Source: Streptomyces uncialis (GTDB taxonomy: Bacteria; Actinomycetota; Actinomycetes; Streptomycetales; Streptomycetaceae). From it: DNA of 64,000 nucleotides. Location of the stretch: contig NZ_CP109583.1 in the NCBI RefSeq assembly GCF_036250755.1, positions 4,712,001 to 4,776,000 on the forward strand, given 5' to 3'. Under the pieces are notes generated by a model. That model was not told the DNA's origin and made no database searches. It saw nothing but the letters and a program-made list of their open reading frames with translations. Below, piece by piece: positions 1 through 8,840 of this stretch. The position numbers and the translations under genes are program-made. Every line of letters begins with the position of its first letter. The stretch's first letter is position 1.

Positions 1-706
1 CGACAGCGGCGACAACCTCCGGCTCGGACACGGCGACCGGCTCGGGCACAGCCACCGGCTCCGGCTCAGCCACGGCCACCGGATCGGGGGTCACCTCGGC
101 CACCGGCTCCGGGGACTTCTCGGCAACCGGGGCCGGGGTGTCCGGGGTGTCCGGGGTGTCCGGGGTGTCCACGGCCGGGGCCGGGGCGTCGGGAACGGCG
201 GCCGAGGTATCGGCGCCCGTACCCGGCGATGTGGCCGACGCCGGGAAATCCGTACCCGTCGACTGCGCCGGCAGGTCCACCCCCGTCGGCGGCACCCGTA
301 CCGGCTCCGCCGGACGCGGCACCGTGACGTTGTCGAACGCGGCGGAGACCAACTCGTCGGCGACGGACGACTGCGCGGGGACCTTCACCGCCGGGGCGTC
401 GCCGGTACCGGCCGCCGGAGCGGTAGCCGTGTCCCCGGCCTCGGCGGTCCCGCCGGACGCGTCCCCCTCGGACCGCTCGGATCCGGCCGCCTCCGTGGCG
501 CCCTCGCTCCCGCCGGACCCGGAGGTCCCGGTGGACGCCGCCGCGGGCACCGGATCGGGCCCCGTGGCCTGCGCGGGGACGGGCGCGGACTCCTGCTCAG
601 CGGCCTGTGCCGGCGCGGATGCGGCGTCCGGCTCGGCACCCTGCGCAGGCACCTCGGCCTTCCGCGACCGCCCGAACACATCCCGCAGTCGACTAAGAAT
701 GCCCAT
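1..706 (-). CDS. Low-complexity Pro/Ala/Glu-rich protein, 3' end outside window
   Basis: The reading frame is open from an ATG at 706 to the left edge, giving about 235 visible residues with the C-terminus missing. A GAAGG Shine-Dalgarno lies upstream of the ATG. The protein starts with a short basic, possibly amphipathic segment (MGILSRLRDVFGRSRK), followed by a long linker rich in Ala, Pro, Glu, Gly, Ser and Thr. The only non-repetitive stretch is around DELVSAAFDNVTVP. The visible end is made of EPVAV-type repeats. My memory is that Streptomyces VWA-domain proteins can begin this way, but no such domain is visible here. Function is unknown. It is divergent from the DUF839 gene. Confidence 0.6.
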   Translation of the reverse strand, partial: MGILSRLRDVFGRSRKAEVPAQGAEPDAASAPAQAAEQESAPVPAQATGPDPVPAAASTGTSGSGGSEGATEAAGSERSEGDASGGTAEAGDTATAPAAGTGDAPAVKVPAQSSVADELVSAAFDNVTVPRPAEPVRVPPTGVDLPAQSTGTDFPASATSPGTGADTSAAVPDAPAPAVDTPDTPDTPDTPAPVAEKSPEPVAEVTPDPVAVAEPEPVAVPEPVAVSEPEVVAAV

Positions 707-940
707 GTGCGCAACCCTTCAGATGAGTTGTTCCGCCGATCCCTGGCCAGGACGGCCACGTAAGGTTAGCCAAACGCCCGGATGATCACCGGCCGACCCA
801 CCCCCGGGGCCCGGCGGCAGCCCCTGCCCTGCGCGCCGGATTCACCCCGCGTTCACGTTTCGTCCCTTTTCCCGCGATCGGGCCCGCCTAGTTTCACGGC
901 GAAAGCACATACACCGGACGCACACCAAGGGGAGCGAGAA

Positions 941-3037
941 GTGCGCGAACTTCTGCCGATGATCGCCACGCACGCGGGCGGTCGCTCCGCCCTGACCTGT
1001 AGATACCGCTGCGGCGACGCCTGCTTCGGCGAGGTCCCGAACACCAGCGGCAACGAGTACGCGGGCGATGTGATCGCCGGAGCCCTGAGCCGTCGCGCGG
1101 TGATGCGCACGGCGGCCGTGGTGACGGTCGCCGCCGCCGCGGGCGGGACGGTCCTCGGCACGGGCGCGTCCGAGGCGCGGGCGGCCACCGTCCCGCAAGG
1201 CGCCGCCGCCGGACGCCACAAGCCGCGCGGCAAGGCGGCGCGCGGGCTGCGCTTCACGCCCGTCGCGCCGAACCGCGCCGACCAGGTCACCGTCCCCGAG
1301 GGCTACGGGCAGAACGTGGTGATCCGCTGGGGCGACCCGATCCTGCGCGGCGCGCCCGCGTTCGACCCGGACCGGCAGTCGGCGCAGGCCCAGGCAGGTC
1401 AGTTCGGTTACAACAACGACTTCCTGAGCCTGCTGCCGCTGCCCCGCGAACGCGGCCGTCAGGTGCTCGTGGCCAACCACGAGTACACCGACGAGATGCT
1501 GATGTTCCGTGGCTACGACCCGGCGAACCCGACCCGGGAACAGGTCGAGATCGCGTGGGCGGCGCACGGCCTTTCGGTCGTCGTGGTCGAGGAGCAGCGC
1601 CGGACGGGCAAACTCACGGCGGTGCCCCGGCACCAGCTGAACCGGCGGCTCACCCTCAGCAGCGAGTTCCGGCTGACCGGCCCGGTGGCGGGTGACCGCC
1701 TGGTGCGGACGAAGGCGGACCCGCGCGGGGTGAGCGTCCTCGGCACGCTCAACAACTGCGCGGGCGGCGAGACCCCGTGGGGGACGACGCTGCACGGCGA
1801 GGAGAACTTCAACCAGTACTTCGCGCACGCCGACCGCGTCACGGACCCGGTCGCGGCGGCCCGGCTGAAGCGGTACGGGATCTCGGGCGGTGCGTCGGAA
1901 CGCAAGTGGGAACGGTTCGACGACCGGTTCGACCTGGTGAAGGAGCCGAACGAGGCCAATCGTTTCGGCTGGGTCGTGGAGCTGGACCCGTACGACCCCC
2001 AGTCGACGCCCCGCAAGCGGACGGCGCTCGGCCGGTTCAAGCACGAGGCCGCGGCGCCCCGGCTCACCCGGGACGGCCGTCCGGTCGTGTACATGGGGGA
2101 CGACGAGCGGTTCGACTACTTCTACAAGTTCGTCTCGTCGAAGCGGCACATGCGCGGTAACAGCCGCATCGCGCACGCGCACAACATGACGCTGCTGGAC
2201 GAGGGCACGCTGTACGTCGCGAAGCTGACGGGTGACTCGCCCGTCCGGCAGATCGACGGTTCGGGCACGCTGCCCGCCGACGGCGAGTTCGACGGCGGCG
2301 GTACCTGGATCCCGCTGGCGACGGCGAAGTCGCACGGCCGCGCGGTGTCGCACGTACCGGGGATGACCGCGCAGGAGGTGTACGTCTTCACCCGGCAGGC
2401 CGCGGATCTGGTGGGCGCCACGAAGATGGACCGCCCGGAGGACGTGGAGCCGTCGCCGCACAGCGGCAAGGTGTACGTGGCCCTCACCAACAACTCCGAC
2501 CGCGGCAAGCCGGGGAAGGCGGGCGCGGACGAGGCGAACCCGCGCAGCCTCAACAAGCACGGCCAGGTGCTGGAGCTGACCGAGTTCTGGGACCGTCCGG
2601 ACTCCACCCGCTTCGCGTGGAGCCTGTTCCTGGTCGCGGGCGACCCGGACGACCCGTCGACGTACTTCGCCGGGTTCCCCAAGGAGCGGGTGTCCCCGAT
2701 CTCCTGCCCGGACAATGTCGCCTTCGACCCGCACGGCAATCTGTGGATCTCCACGGACGGCAACGCGCTCGGCACCCACGACGGGCTGTTCGGGGTCGCC
2801 ACCCGCGGCGAACGCCGCGGCGAGCTGAAGCAGTTCCTCACCGTGCCGACGGGCGCGGAGACCTGCGGCCCGGTGATCCAGGACCGCCGGGTGCTGGTGG
2901 CCGTGCAGCACCCCGGGGAGGTGGACGGGGCGAGCGTGGAGAAGCCCGCGAGCACCTGGCCGGACGGTCCGGGCAGGCTGGTCCGTCCGTCGGTGGTCGC
3001 CGTGTGGCGCGCGGACGGCGGGGACATCGGGGTGTAG
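941..3037 (+). CDS. DUF839/PhoX-like secreted protein with Tat-type signal
   Basis: The 698-residue product belongs to the DUF839 (PhoX-like phosphatase) family: beta-propeller proteins that are exported and, in PhoX itself, are Ca/Fe-dependent alkaline phosphatases. The GTG at 941 is chosen because AAGGGGAG sits just upstream; an in-frame ATG at 782 has no ribosome site. An N-terminal stretch of about 45 residues with several Cys precedes a twin-arginine motif (SRRAVMR), a hydrophobic Ala/Val segment and an Ala-rich cleavage region. Propeller-like blades follow, including motifs such as NNCAGG and DNVAFDPHGNLWISTDG. The long frame on the opposite strand is a GC-rich shadow. Phosphatase activity is inferred from family only. 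Confidence 0.88.
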   Translation: MRELLPMIATHAGGRSALTCRYRCGDACFGEVPNTSGNEYAGDVIAGALSRRAVMRTAAVVTVAAAAGGTVLGTGASEARAATVPQGAAAGRHKPRGKAARGLRFTPVAPNRADQVTVPEGYGQNVVIRWGDPILRGAPAFDPDRQSAQAQAGQFGYNNDFLSLLPLPRERGRQVLVANHEYTDEMLMFRGYDPANPTREQVEIAWAAHGLSVVVVEEQRRTGKLTAVPRHQLNRRLTLSSEFRLTGPVAGDRLVRTKADPRGVSVLGTLNNCAGGETPWGTTLHGEENFNQYFAHADRVTDPVAAARLKRYGISGGASERKWERFDDRFDLVKEPNEANRFGWVVELDPYDPQSTPRKRTALGRFKHEAAAPRLTRDGRPVVYMGDDERFDYFYKFVSSKRHMRGNSRIAHAHNMTLLDEGTLYVAKLTGDSPVRQIDGSGTLPADGEFDGGGTWIPLATAKSHGRAVSHVPGMTAQEVYVFTRQAADLVGATKMDRPEDVEPSPHSGKVYVALTNNSDRGKPGKAGADEANPRSLNKHGQVLELTEFWDRPDSTRFAWSLFLVAGDPDDPSTYFAGFPKERVSPISCPDNVAFDPHGNLWISTDGNALGTHDGLFGVATRGERRGELKQFLTVPTGAETCGPVIQDRRVLVAVQHPGEVDGASVEKPASTWPDGPGRLVRPSVVAVWRADGGDIGV

Positions 3038-3062
3038 CCCACCTCCAGCAGACGGGACGGGC

Positions 3063-4046
3063 TCACGGCGTGTCGGCGGCCGAGGCGAGCGGGCTACGGG
3101 GGCGTCCGATACCGGGACGGTCCCGGCCCGCGAGCCACTCCCGGTACGCGGGTGCCTCCCGGGCCACCTCCCAGTAGGCGTCGGACAGATCGTCGTACAC
3201 GGCCTCCAGCTCCGCCTCCGTCCGCGCCGCGAGGAACAGCCGTACGCCGATGGGGTCCCCGACCAGCGGTCGCACGGCGGTGTCGGGGCGCGGGCGGGTC
3301 GTCGGCTGGGAGACGGTGACCACCTCGCCGTCGGCGACGAGCGTGTACGCGGTGAGGTAGTCGCCGTGCAGCACCCGGGGGCTGAGCCCGGCGGCCCGCA
3401 GCACCCGGGACAGCGCGTCCCACTCCCCGTCGACGGTCGAGTCGACCATCCAGCGGTCGTCGGCGAGTTCGGTGAGGGCCACGGTGCGCCGGGCGGCGGC
3501 CGGGTGGTCGGCGGCGAGCGCCACGAACTGCGGTTCGCGTTCGACGAGGACCCGGGTGCGCAGCTCGGCGGGGAACCGCAGCGGGCTGCCCTCGACCTCG
3601 TGGACGAACGCCACGTCGAGCTGTCCTTCCGCGACCATCCGCAGCAGCGCGTTCGGGGACACGTCCATCTGGAGGGTGGGTTCGGTGCGGGGGTAGCGCA
3701 GCCGGAGCCTGCGGAGCCAGCCGGGCAGGGCGCGGCTGGCGGTGGAGCCGATGAGGAGCTGGGTGCCGTCGGCGGTGCGTCCGGCGGCGGCCCTGGTGTC
3801 GGTGACCAGGGCCCGCATCTCGGCGACCAGCGGGCGGGCCCGGCCGAGCAGCGCGCGGCCGAGCGGGGTGGGGCGGCAGCCCGTCCGCTCCCGGGTGAAG
3901 AGCGCTCCGCCGACCGCCTGTTCTATCCGGCGGAGCTGGGTGCTGAGGGTGGGCTGGGCCACGCCCAGGGCACGGGCGGCCTTGTGCAGACTGCCCGTGT
4001 CGGCGATGGCGCACAGCGCGCGGAGGTGCCTCACTTCGAGGTCCAT
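3063..4046 (-). CDS. LysR-family regulator, probable activator of the snapalysin gene
   Basis: A 327-residue LysR-type transcriptional regulator. The N-terminal winged HTH covers about residues 1-60 (LRALCAIADTGSLHKAARAL then QPTLSTQLRRIE), and a co-inducer-binding domain follows from about residue 90. It is divergently transcribed from the snapalysin gene, an arrangement known from several Streptomyces in which the LysR protein activates the neutral protease. The intergenic region holds a T-N11-A dyad near the protease gene and a second inverted repeat next to this gene's own start, so activation plus autoregulation is the natural inference. The C-terminal 25 residues are Gly/Pro/Arg-rich and probably disordered. 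Confidence 0.9.
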   Translation of the reverse strand: MDLEVRHLRALCAIADTGSLHKAARALGVAQPTLSTQLRRIEQAVGGALFTRERTGCRPTPLGRALLGRARPLVAEMRALVTDTRAAAGRTADGTQLLIGSTASRALPGWLRRLRLRYPRTEPTLQMDVSPNALLRMVAEGQLDVAFVHEVEGSPLRFPAELRTRVLVEREPQFVALAADHPAAARRTVALTELADDRWMVDSTVDGEWDALSRVLRAAGLSPRVLHGDYLTAYTLVADGEVVTVSQPTTRPRPDTAVRPLVGDPIGVRLFLAARTEAELEAVYDDLSDAYWEVAREAPAYREWLAGRDRPGIGRPRSPLASAADTP

Positions 4047-4052
4047 GACAGT

Positions 4053-4070
4053 TGAGCGTAGAACCGCTCA
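4053..4070. promoter_or_regulatory. Inverted repeat beside the lysR start
   Basis: TGAGCG-6-CGCTCA is a perfect 6-bp inverted repeat beginning 7 bp upstream of the LysR start codon. Its position would let a bound protein block lysR transcription, so autoregulation is plausible but unproven. Confidence 0.45.
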
Positions 4071-4321
4071 GGTCGTCACACCAGACGTCCCCACCCGGCC
4101 ACCCCGCCCCGGCACCCCCTCGTACCCCGCTGAACTGCGGCTTTCCGGGGCGGAGGTGACGTCAGGTGGCGCGGGGGCGGGGACGGTGGGGACGGCGGGT
4201 GGCGCGGGGGCGGGAGCCGGTGGGGACGGCGGTGGCGATGTGGCGCGGTCGGCGGGGGCGGCGGATGGCGCTCTGAACGCCGCCGGTGGGCGGACAGGCG
4301 GACGAGGGGGTCCGGACGGCG

Positions 4322-4336
4322 ATAGCCCGGCGCTAT
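4322..4336. promoter_or_regulatory. LysR-type T-N11-A operator for snapalysin
   Basis: ATAGC-5-GCTAT is a perfect inverted repeat with the T-N11-A spacing typical of LysR-family binding sites (T4323, A4335). With flanking G and C it extends to GATAGC-5-GCTATC, 4321-4337. It lies about 100 bp upstream of the snapalysin ATG, a usual distance for an activator site. Confidence 0.65.
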
Positions 4337-4435
4337 CCCCGATTGCCATCATCCCGGCCGCGTCGAACTCCCCGACACTCACTGGAAGTTCGACCCCACC
4401 CTCCGAAGCAACGAAGCACACGAGGAGCCCCCCAC

Positions 4436-5131
4436 ATGAAGCCCCCCACAAGCTTCCTGTCCCCCGCGCTGGGTCTCGCCCTGGCCGCGGTCACCCTCGG
4501 TATGACCGCCGCCCCCGCGGCGGCCGGGGAGATCAGCACCCCCGAAGCGGCCGTCGCCGTGTCGTCGACGGAGTCGATAGCCCGCTACGAGGGCTCCGGC
4601 GAGGACAAGAAGGCGACCCGGGCCTTCTACGAGGCCGTACTGAAGTCGGTGGCCGAGAAGCGCGCGGCCAACCCGGGTGCGGCGGCCGTCACCGTCGTCT
4701 ACAACGCGTCCCGCGCGCCCTCGTTCCGCCAGCAGATCGCGAGCAGCACGTCGATCTGGAACAGCTCGGTGTCCAACGTCCGCCTCCAGGAAGGGGCCAG
4801 CGCCGACTTCTCGTACTACGAGGGCAACGACGCCCGTGGTTCGTACGCGTCGACCAACGGTCACGGCCGGGGCTACATCTTCCTGGACTACCGGCAGAAC
4901 CAGCAGTACGACTCGACCCGGGTCACCACCCACGAGACGGGCCATGTCCTCGGACTGCCGGACAACTACCGGGGCCCGTGCAGCGAGCTGATGTCCGGCG
5001 GCGGCCCCGGCACGTCGTGCCGCAACGCCTACCCGAACGCCAACGAGCGGGCCCGGGTGAACCAGCTCTGGGTCAACGGCTTCGCCAAGGCCCTGGAGAA
5101 GGCCGGCGCGACCCTCCCGAAGGCCGGCTGA
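4436..5131 (+). CDS. snpA: Snapalysin (small neutral metalloprotease, M7)
   Basis: A secreted zinc endopeptidase of 231 residues, the usual preproenzyme size for snapalysin. ATG 4436 follows GAGGAG at 4422. A signal peptide occupies about residues 1-30 with an Ala-X-Ala cleavage region, and a short pro-region follows. The zinc site is the metzincin-like [12 protein letters not shown]166, E167 (catalytic), H170 and D176, where Asp is the third ligand as in snapalysins. Two Cys downstream (GPCSEL and TSCRN) probably form the conserved disulfide. Expression is expected to depend on the divergent LysR regulator. An intrinsic terminator follows at 5189-5223. Confidence 0.95.
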   Translation: MKPPTSFLSPALGLALAAVTLGMTAAPAAAGEISTPEAAVAVSSTESIARYEGSGEDKKATRAFYEAVLKSVAEKRAANPGAAAVTVVYNASRAPSFRQQIASSTSIWNSSVSNVRLQEGASADFSYYEGNDARGSYASTNGHGRGYIFLDYRQNQQYDSTRVTTHETGHVLGLPDNYRGPCSELMSGGGPGTSCRNAYPNANERARVNQLWVNGFAKALEKAGATLPKAG

Positions 5132-5188
5132 ACCCCGGCCGACCGACCCCGGACCGGCCCTGGCCGACCGTTCCGGACACCCCCCACA

Positions 5189-5223
5189 GGTGCGGGCCGC
5201 CCCTTCCTGGGGCGGCCCGCACC
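5189..5223. terminator. Intrinsic terminator after snapalysin
   Basis: A perfect 15-bp GC-rich hairpin (arms 5189-5203 and 5209-5223, loop TTCCT) lies 58 bp after the snapalysin stop. It also sits just beyond the 3' end of the convergent FUSC gene, so it can serve both strands. There is no U-tract, as is common in Streptomyces. Confidence 0.85.
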
Positions 5224-5295
5224 GCCTGTCCGTCCCGGTAACGGGTACGCCCACCGGCAGGGACCCGGAGCCGGATCACGTAGGCCCGCGTCCGC

Positions 5296-7233
5296 TCACG
5301 TACGCGGTGAGGCGATGGCGCGCGCGGCGGTGACCTCCCGCCGCAGCGGACACAGCACGCTGTCGTCCTCGACGGCGGAGAACTCGGGCCGGAACTCCCG
5401 CAGCACCGCGCTGGTCCGCAGATTCCCGGAGAGCGCGAGCAGCTCGCCCACCACCTCCGCGACCTCCTCCGTACGCGGCGGGTCCGCCCCGTGCCGTACC
5501 CGTACCCGCGCGCCGGTGGTCGCGTCCGCGATCCGCTCGACCGCGACGACCAGCGGCCACCAGGCCGCCGCGTGCCGCCCGGTGGGCGGCGGTTCGGTGA
5601 GCGCCCGCTGGAACTCGGTGCGGATGGCCGACAGGTCCCGGTACAGCCGCCGCCGTTCCCGGGCCCGTGCCACATGGTCCGAGTCGGGGGCGAACGCGCA
5701 GGTGATGTACGCGGCGGTGTCGTCGACGGCGTCGGCGAGCCGGTCACCGACCCGGGTGTGCCAGCTCTCCGGCCACAGCAGGTATCCGGCGACCAGGGCG
5801 ATCGCGCAGCCCATCAGACTGTCGAGCAGCCGGGGGACGAGCAGCCCGACGCCCTCACGGTTGAGGATGTCGGACAGCAGCAGGATCACCGGGGTGATGG
5901 CGGCGGTCTGGTAGCCGTAGCCCCGGGCGGAGAACACCGGGACGAGCGCGCCGAGCACCAGCATCACCGGCACGTCCCACCAGCCGCGCGGCACCTGCGC
6001 GAGGACGGCCGCGGCGGCGACGAGCCCGACGACGGTGCCGCCCGCGCGCAGCACGGCCCGCGAGAACACCGAGCCGAAGTCGGGCTTCATGACGAAGGTG
6101 ATGGTGAGCGCCACCCAGTACGAACGCGGTACGGGCACCAGCGAGACCAGGGCCTGCGCCAGCCCGATGCACAGGGCGAGCCGCAGCCCGTACCGCCAGG
6201 AGGCGCCGGACAGCAGGGCCGCGTGGGCGGTGGCGCGGGCCCGCGCGCCGAGGGCGGCGGGCCGGCCGAGCCGGTCCTCCAGGTCGCCGGGCCCGAGGTC
6301 GCGGCGGGCGACGACGTCGGCGGCGTGCGCGACGGCCTGTGCGGCGACGCGCGCGGCGGGCGAGTCGTGCGCGACGGGGTCCGGCCGTCCGGCCTCGGCG
6401 CGGCCCGAGGCGATGGCGTCGGCGAGGGTGCGCACGGCGGCCGGGATCGCGGGCGGCAGCGGGGTCGCCCACTGGTCGGCGGCGGGCGCGGACTCGGCGA
6501 TGGGGGTGATGGCGTTGAGGGTGGCGACCAGCCGCACCAGGTCCGGCCCCCGGCCGTGGTAGCGGGCGCGATGGGCGAGGACGAGGTCGTACGCGCGGTT
6601 GAGGCTGGTCGTCAGCGCGACCCGGGTCTCCGGATAGCGCTCCGTACCGGCGGCTTCGAGCAGATCGGCGGCGGCGCGGTACGCGGCGGCGACCGCGGCG
6701 CGTTCGGGCACCTGGGCGCGCAGCGGCCAGGCGAGCAGCCCGAGGACGAGGACGAGCAGCCCGCCGCCCGCGAGCAGCGCGGGCGCCACCCACCAGGCCC
6801 CGGGCATGGGCAGTCCGGCGCCCACCACGGCGTTCAGCAGCAGCAGGAGTCCCGATACGGAGGCCACCGCGCCGATGCTGGACATCATCCCGGACACCAG
6901 CGCGACCCCGGTGACCACGCCGACGGCGACCCATCCGTGCCCGTACACCGCGGCCCCGACGGTCACCCCGACCGCCCCGAACAGCTGCGGCACGGCGATG
7001 TTGAGCACCCGCATCCGGTAGGCGTCGGCGGTGTCGCCGATGACCCCCGACAGTGCTCCTATCGCCGCGAGCGCCCCGTACTCGGGCCGCCCCACGGCCA
7101 GCCCGACGGCAAGCGGCACGACCAGCGCGACCGCGGCCCGCACGACCGCCGCCCACGGCACCGCGACAGGCTCCGACCGCACGGCCCCGACAAGCCAGGC
7201 GGGCGGCGCGAAACGGCTGCTGGATGAGGCCAT
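5296..7233 (-). CDS. FUSC-family integral membrane protein (putative aromatic-acid exporter type)
   Basis: About 645 residues with two blocks of transmembrane helices (about residues 25-160 and 360-480) separated by a soluble helical region. This is the layout of the fusaric-acid-resistance/FUSC and YccS/AaeB-like proteins, thought to export aromatic acids or similar compounds. GGAGAA precedes the ATG at 7233; upstream in-frame ATGs at 7251 and 7302 lack a ribosome site. The C-terminal 120 residues are soluble and helical. Substrate cannot be read from the sequence. It converges on snapalysin and shares its terminator. Confidence 0.85.
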   Translation of the reverse strand: MASSSSRFAPPAWLVGAVRSEPVAVPWAAVVRAAVALVVPLAVGLAVGRPEYGALAAIGALSGVIGDTADAYRMRVLNIAVPQLFGAVGVTVGAAVYGHGWVAVGVVTGVALVSGMMSSIGAVASVSGLLLLLNAVVGAGLPMPGAWWVAPALLAGGGLLVLVLGLLAWPLRAQVPERAAVAAAYRAAADLLEAAGTERYPETRVALTTSLNRAYDLVLAHRARYHGRGPDLVRLVATLNAITPIAESAPAADQWATPLPPAIPAAVRTLADAIASGRAEAGRPDPVAHDSPAARVAAQAVAHAADVVARRDLGPGDLEDRLGRPAALGARARATAHAALLSGASWRYGLRLALCIGLAQALVSLVPVPRSYWVALTITFVMKPDFGSVFSRAVLRAGGTVVGLVAAAAVLAQVPRGWWDVPVMLVLGALVPVFSARGYGYQTAAITPVILLLSDILNREGVGLLVPRLLDSLMGCAIALVAGYLLWPESWHTRVGDRLADAVDDTAAYITCAFAPDSDHVARARERRRLYRDLSAIRTEFQRALTEPPPTGRHAAAWWPLVVAVERIADATTGARVRVRHGADPPRTEEVAEVVGELLALSGNLRTSAVLREFRPEFSAVEDDSVLCPLRREVTAARAIASPRT

Positions 7234-7350
7234 GACGGCATTCTCCGCCATGGCGGGGCGCGTGCGGCGGTACGGCCGGGGCAGGTCCCGCCGGGGCGTC
7301 ACGCTCCGCCGGGCCGGAGTTCACCCCCGCCGGTTCCGCGCCGAGAGGAT

Positions 7351-7620
7351 GAGACCGTCGAAGTCGACGGGGCGCCAGCGGTCGCGGCCCGCTGTGCGTA
7401 CGGCCCAGCCCTGTTCGTTCGTCGCGGGCTCGACCCGGACGACCTGGTGGTGACGCGCCGGCAGTACCCACCGCAGGTCTGGGCCGCCCTGCTCCGACGG
7501 CACGGCTTCGTGAACCTCGACGCACAGGCGGTCGCCGCCCCCGAACCGGACGGCCGGGCCACGCTGCTGGTCCGGGGCGAACGGCCCGCGTATCGCGTAC
7601 ACCGGCACGCCCCACGCTGA
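7351..7620 (+). pseudogene. 3' remnant of a class I SAM-dependent methyltransferase
   Basis: The plus frame ending TGA 7618-7620 encodes about 89 residues with normal high-GC codon use but no start codon and no N-terminal SAM-binding motifs. It reads like the C-terminus of a small-molecule methyltransferase: ETVEVDG, then GPALFVRRGLDPDDLVVTRR, then QVWAALLRRHGF, then ATLLVRGERP. The N-terminal two thirds are absent; the upstream sequence is the promoter side of the FUSC gene. The open frame on the minus strand (7321-7638) looks like a shadow. I read this as a decayed gene, probably left by a deletion. Confidence 0.55.
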
Positions 7621-7739
7621 GCACGCCCAGGAACCCACTCCCCCGAGTGAACGTGTGGCCGGGCTCAGCGAACGCCGGGCCGGGGACCGTCAGCCCAAGG
7701 ACACTGGCCCTCCCGTAGAGAGCGTGAGGAGGCCCGGAG

Positions 7740-8024
7740 TTGGCGAAGTCGTTCACCACCACCATCGGCGGCAGCAAGGTCGAGCTGCCCGGCACGATCC
7801 GTACCATCCGTGAAGCGCTGGCTCCGGAGCTGGTCGACGCCTTCATCGAGGACGTGGAGGACGCCGGGCCGGACGAGGTCCCCGGAGTTCTGGCCCGATG
7901 GGCGCTGCGTACGCCTCAAGCCCATGACCCGGGTGAGGAAGAGCAAGTCGCCCGCATCCTCGACGGGGATACCTCAGGCCTCGTCTACGCGGACGAGGGC
8001 GACGAGTGCGGGAGCGCCGGGTGA
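7740..8024 (+). CDS. Small acidic hypothetical protein
   Basis: A 94-residue acidic protein starting at TTG 7740, with a clear AGGAGG at 7727-7732. It starts MAKSFTTTIGGSKVELPG and contains a helical acidic core (LAPELVDAFIEDVEDAGPDEV). No signal peptide, membrane segment or known motif is visible. The strong ribosome site and codon use support a real gene. Function unknown; an antitoxin-like or regulatory role would be guesswork. Confidence 0.65.
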   Translation: MAKSFTTTIGGSKVELPGTIRTIREALAPELVDAFIEDVEDAGPDEVPGVLARWALRTPQAHDPGEEEQVARILDGDTSGLVYADEGDECGSAG

Positions 8025-8084
8025 GCTTCCGGATCGCCTGTAGGGACGACCTGCAACTCCGCCCCAACTCATAGCCTTTGCACC

Positions 8085-8717
8085 ATGGCGACATCCGCAG
8101 AGCCCAAGTACCAGGGCCTGATCTTCGACTTCTTCGGAGTCCTGACCTTCAACATGGTCGAAGTGATCTCGTACTTCGAGGACCGGGAGGGGCTCGCGAG
8201 GGGAACCTTCCTTCGCGGCTGGGCCGATCCACGAGGACAGGAGCTCTTCCGGCGGCTGGAACTCGGGGAGATCACCCAGACCAACTGGAACACCGGCTTC
8301 GCCGCCCTGATCGGCGTCGCGCCTGACGACCTGATGGCCAGGTATCTTCACGACGCCTTCCCGGCCCACCACGTGCTGAAGGTGGCGCGGCAGGCACGGG
8401 CCGCCGGGATCAGGACGGCTGTGGTGTCGAACAGTCTCGGACGGGAGCCGTACGACCCCTACGCGGGTTTCGACCTGGAGCGCTCCTTCGACGCGGTGGT
8501 GCTCTCCGAGGAGCACGGAGTGCGCAAGCCGGACGCCGCCATCTTCCGCCTGGCGCTCGACGAACTCGGTGTGCCGGCCGAGCGGTGTCTGTTCGTCGAC
8601 GACAGCGAACAGAACCTCGCCGCCGCCCACCGGCTCGGCATCACACCGCTGCTGGCGCTGGACGAGGTGGTTGCGGCCCGACGCCTCCGCGAATTGCTCG
8701 GGCTGACCGACGAGTAG
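8085..8717 (+). CDS. HAD-IA family hydrolase
   Basis: A 210-residue haloacid dehalogenase-superfamily protein. Motif I is IFDFFGVLT near residue 14; motif II is VVSNS (about 110); motif III is the Lys in GVRKPD; motif IV is FVDDSEQN (about 170). The Asp normally two residues after the nucleophile (general acid in phosphatases) is Phe here, as in some YihX/epoxide-hydrolase N-domain relatives, so phosphatase activity may be altered. A helical cap lies between motifs I and II. Substrate unknown. It precedes an SDR-type gene in the same direction with a gap of about 120 bp. Confidence 0.85.
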   Translation: MATSAEPKYQGLIFDFFGVLTFNMVEVISYFEDREGLARGTFLRGWADPRGQELFRRLELGEITQTNWNTGFAALIGVAPDDLMARYLHDAFPAHHVLKVARQARAAGIRTAVVSNSLGREPYDPYAGFDLERSFDAVVLSEEHGVRKPDAAIFRLALDELGVPAERCLFVDDSEQNLAAAHRLGITPLLALDEVVAARRLRELLGLTDE

Positions 8718-8840
8718 GAACCCGTGTACGGACCCGCTTCCGTCGCACGCCGCACGGTGCCCGGTCCCGTTGGTGTGGTCGTGTGCGCGGCACCCGTACG
8801 CGGCATGGCGGATCGGTGCGCTCGGCGGAAGGATCACTTC

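Larger units (their letters stand above)
4047..4435. other. LysR-snapalysin intergenic region
   Basis: This 389-bp divergent promoter region holds no convincing gene. The middle (about 4140-4320) is a G-rich low-complexity run of GGTGGCGCGGGGGCGG-like words that creates spurious open frames on both strands. Two inverted repeats, annotated separately, mark its ends. Confidence 0.7.

Noticed and set aside
842..2911. Long minus-strand open frame opposite the DUF839 gene
   Set aside because: Arg/Val/His-rich composition and low-GC third positions mark it as the antisense shadow of a high-GC3 gene; no ribosome site or family features.
3742..5241. 499-codon plus frame spanning the lysR start and snapalysin region
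   Set aside because: Out of phase with snapalysin and running through a G-rich intergenic tract; no ribosome site.
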